A stretch of DNA of 64,000 nt from assembly GCA_946479745.1 (NCBI GenBank), contig CAMLGZ010000007.1:70142-134141 (forward strand), read 5' to 3'. Every line of letters starts with the position of its first letter. Position 1 is the first letter of the stretch. Below the pieces are notes generated by a model, which worked only from the letters and a program-made list of their open reading frames with translations, had not been told where the DNA came from and made no database searches. The DNA comes from an uncultured Pseudoxanthomonas sp. (GTDB lineage Bacteria > Pseudomonadota > Gammaproteobacteria > Xanthomonadales > Xanthomonadaceae). This document shows positions 63,868-64,000 of this stretch, piece after piece. The position numbers and the translations under genes were made by a program.

Positions 63868-64000
63868 ATGTCGAAGAACATCCTCCTCCGCACCGCAGAC
63901 GGCGTCTGGGACTGGTTCACCGCGCGCGCGCCGGGCTTCATGCCCGTGTACCGCAAGCACATGACCGAGTACTACGCGCCGAAGAACTTCAACTTCTGGT
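63868..64000 (+). CDS. petB: cytochrome b subunit of bc1 complex, N-terminal fragment
   Basis: The first 44 codons of cytochrome b, cut by the window edge. VWDWFTARAPGF followed by VYRKHMTEYYAPKNFNFW is the conserved lead into the first transmembrane helix in gammaproteobacterial cytochrome b. The 3-nt gap from petA shows the usual petABC operon. Confidence 0.93.
   Translation, partial: MSKNILLRTADGVWDWFTARAPGFMPVYRKHMTEYYAPKNFNFW

Noticed and set aside
1..64000. tRNA or rRNA genes
   Set aside because: No T-loop consensus with matching acceptor stems or rRNA-like conserved stretches were noticed on reading both strands; a covariance-model scan would settle this.

Overview
The window looks like chromosome from a gammaproteobacterium of the Xanthomonadaceae/Lysobacteraceae group; I cannot fix the genus. 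The evidence is a fused aspartate kinase/diaminopimelate decarboxylase (LysAC), the MurL/MurD2 route to D-Glu-containing peptidoglycan precursors described in Xanthomonas, an effector with the Xanthomonadales XVIPCD type IV secretion signal, an HU protein with a Lys/Ala/Pro-rich tail, several exported S9 peptidases, and many GC-rich extragenic palindromes. No rRNA, tRNA, CRISPR array, prophage or intact insertion sequence was seen.

Layout. 1-4.6 kb: tail of a SET-domain methyltransferase, 3-hydroxybutyrate dehydrogenase, a patatin-like phospholipase and a DUF5916 outer-membrane protein. 4.6-12.7 kb, mostly minus strand: small exported or lipid-anchored proteins, a LytM peptidase, a YebE-like protein, HU, a pilin-like protein and an EF-G paralogue. 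12.9-16.8 kb: OsmC, an alpha/beta hydrolase, a glycine-zipper protein and two tandem PhzF paralogues. 16.9-22.3 kb: the lysAC-murL-murD2 operon for lysine and peptidoglycan precursors, with overlapping genes. 22.4-28.4 kb: dienelactone hydrolase, IspB, Ssb and the rmlBACD operon for dTDP-L-rhamnose.

28.5-42.5 kb is rich in peptide uptake and degradation: two secreted S9 peptidases, POT and OPT peptide transporters, a TonB-dependent receptor with a PHP-family metallohydrolase, and a DUF819 membrane protein. 42.5-44.8 kb holds the most interesting locus: an ankyrin-repeat lipoprotein directly upstream of a GxSxG lipase with a C-terminal XVIPCD. This is a predicted antibacterial type IV effector/immunity pair, and the effector stop codon lies in the end of a composite repeat element. 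45-52 kb: YbdD/CstA, CorA, a GH97 glycosidase and a DUF4105 protein.

52.2-62 kb carries the conserved RNA-maturation cluster (miaB ... phoH-ybeY-corC), apparently split by a divergently oriented TetR-HlyD-ABC exporter operon. 62-64 kb: a lytic transglycosylase, then the start of the cytochrome bc1 operon (petA and the first codons of petB).

At least five sequence families of inverted repeats punctuate the intergenic spaces. Some act as likely terminators, one sits inside an operon, and two reach into the 3' ends of genes. Starts were chosen from Shine-Dalgarno sequences, signal peptides and gene overlaps. All functions are inferred by recognising families from the sequence; no database search was run.
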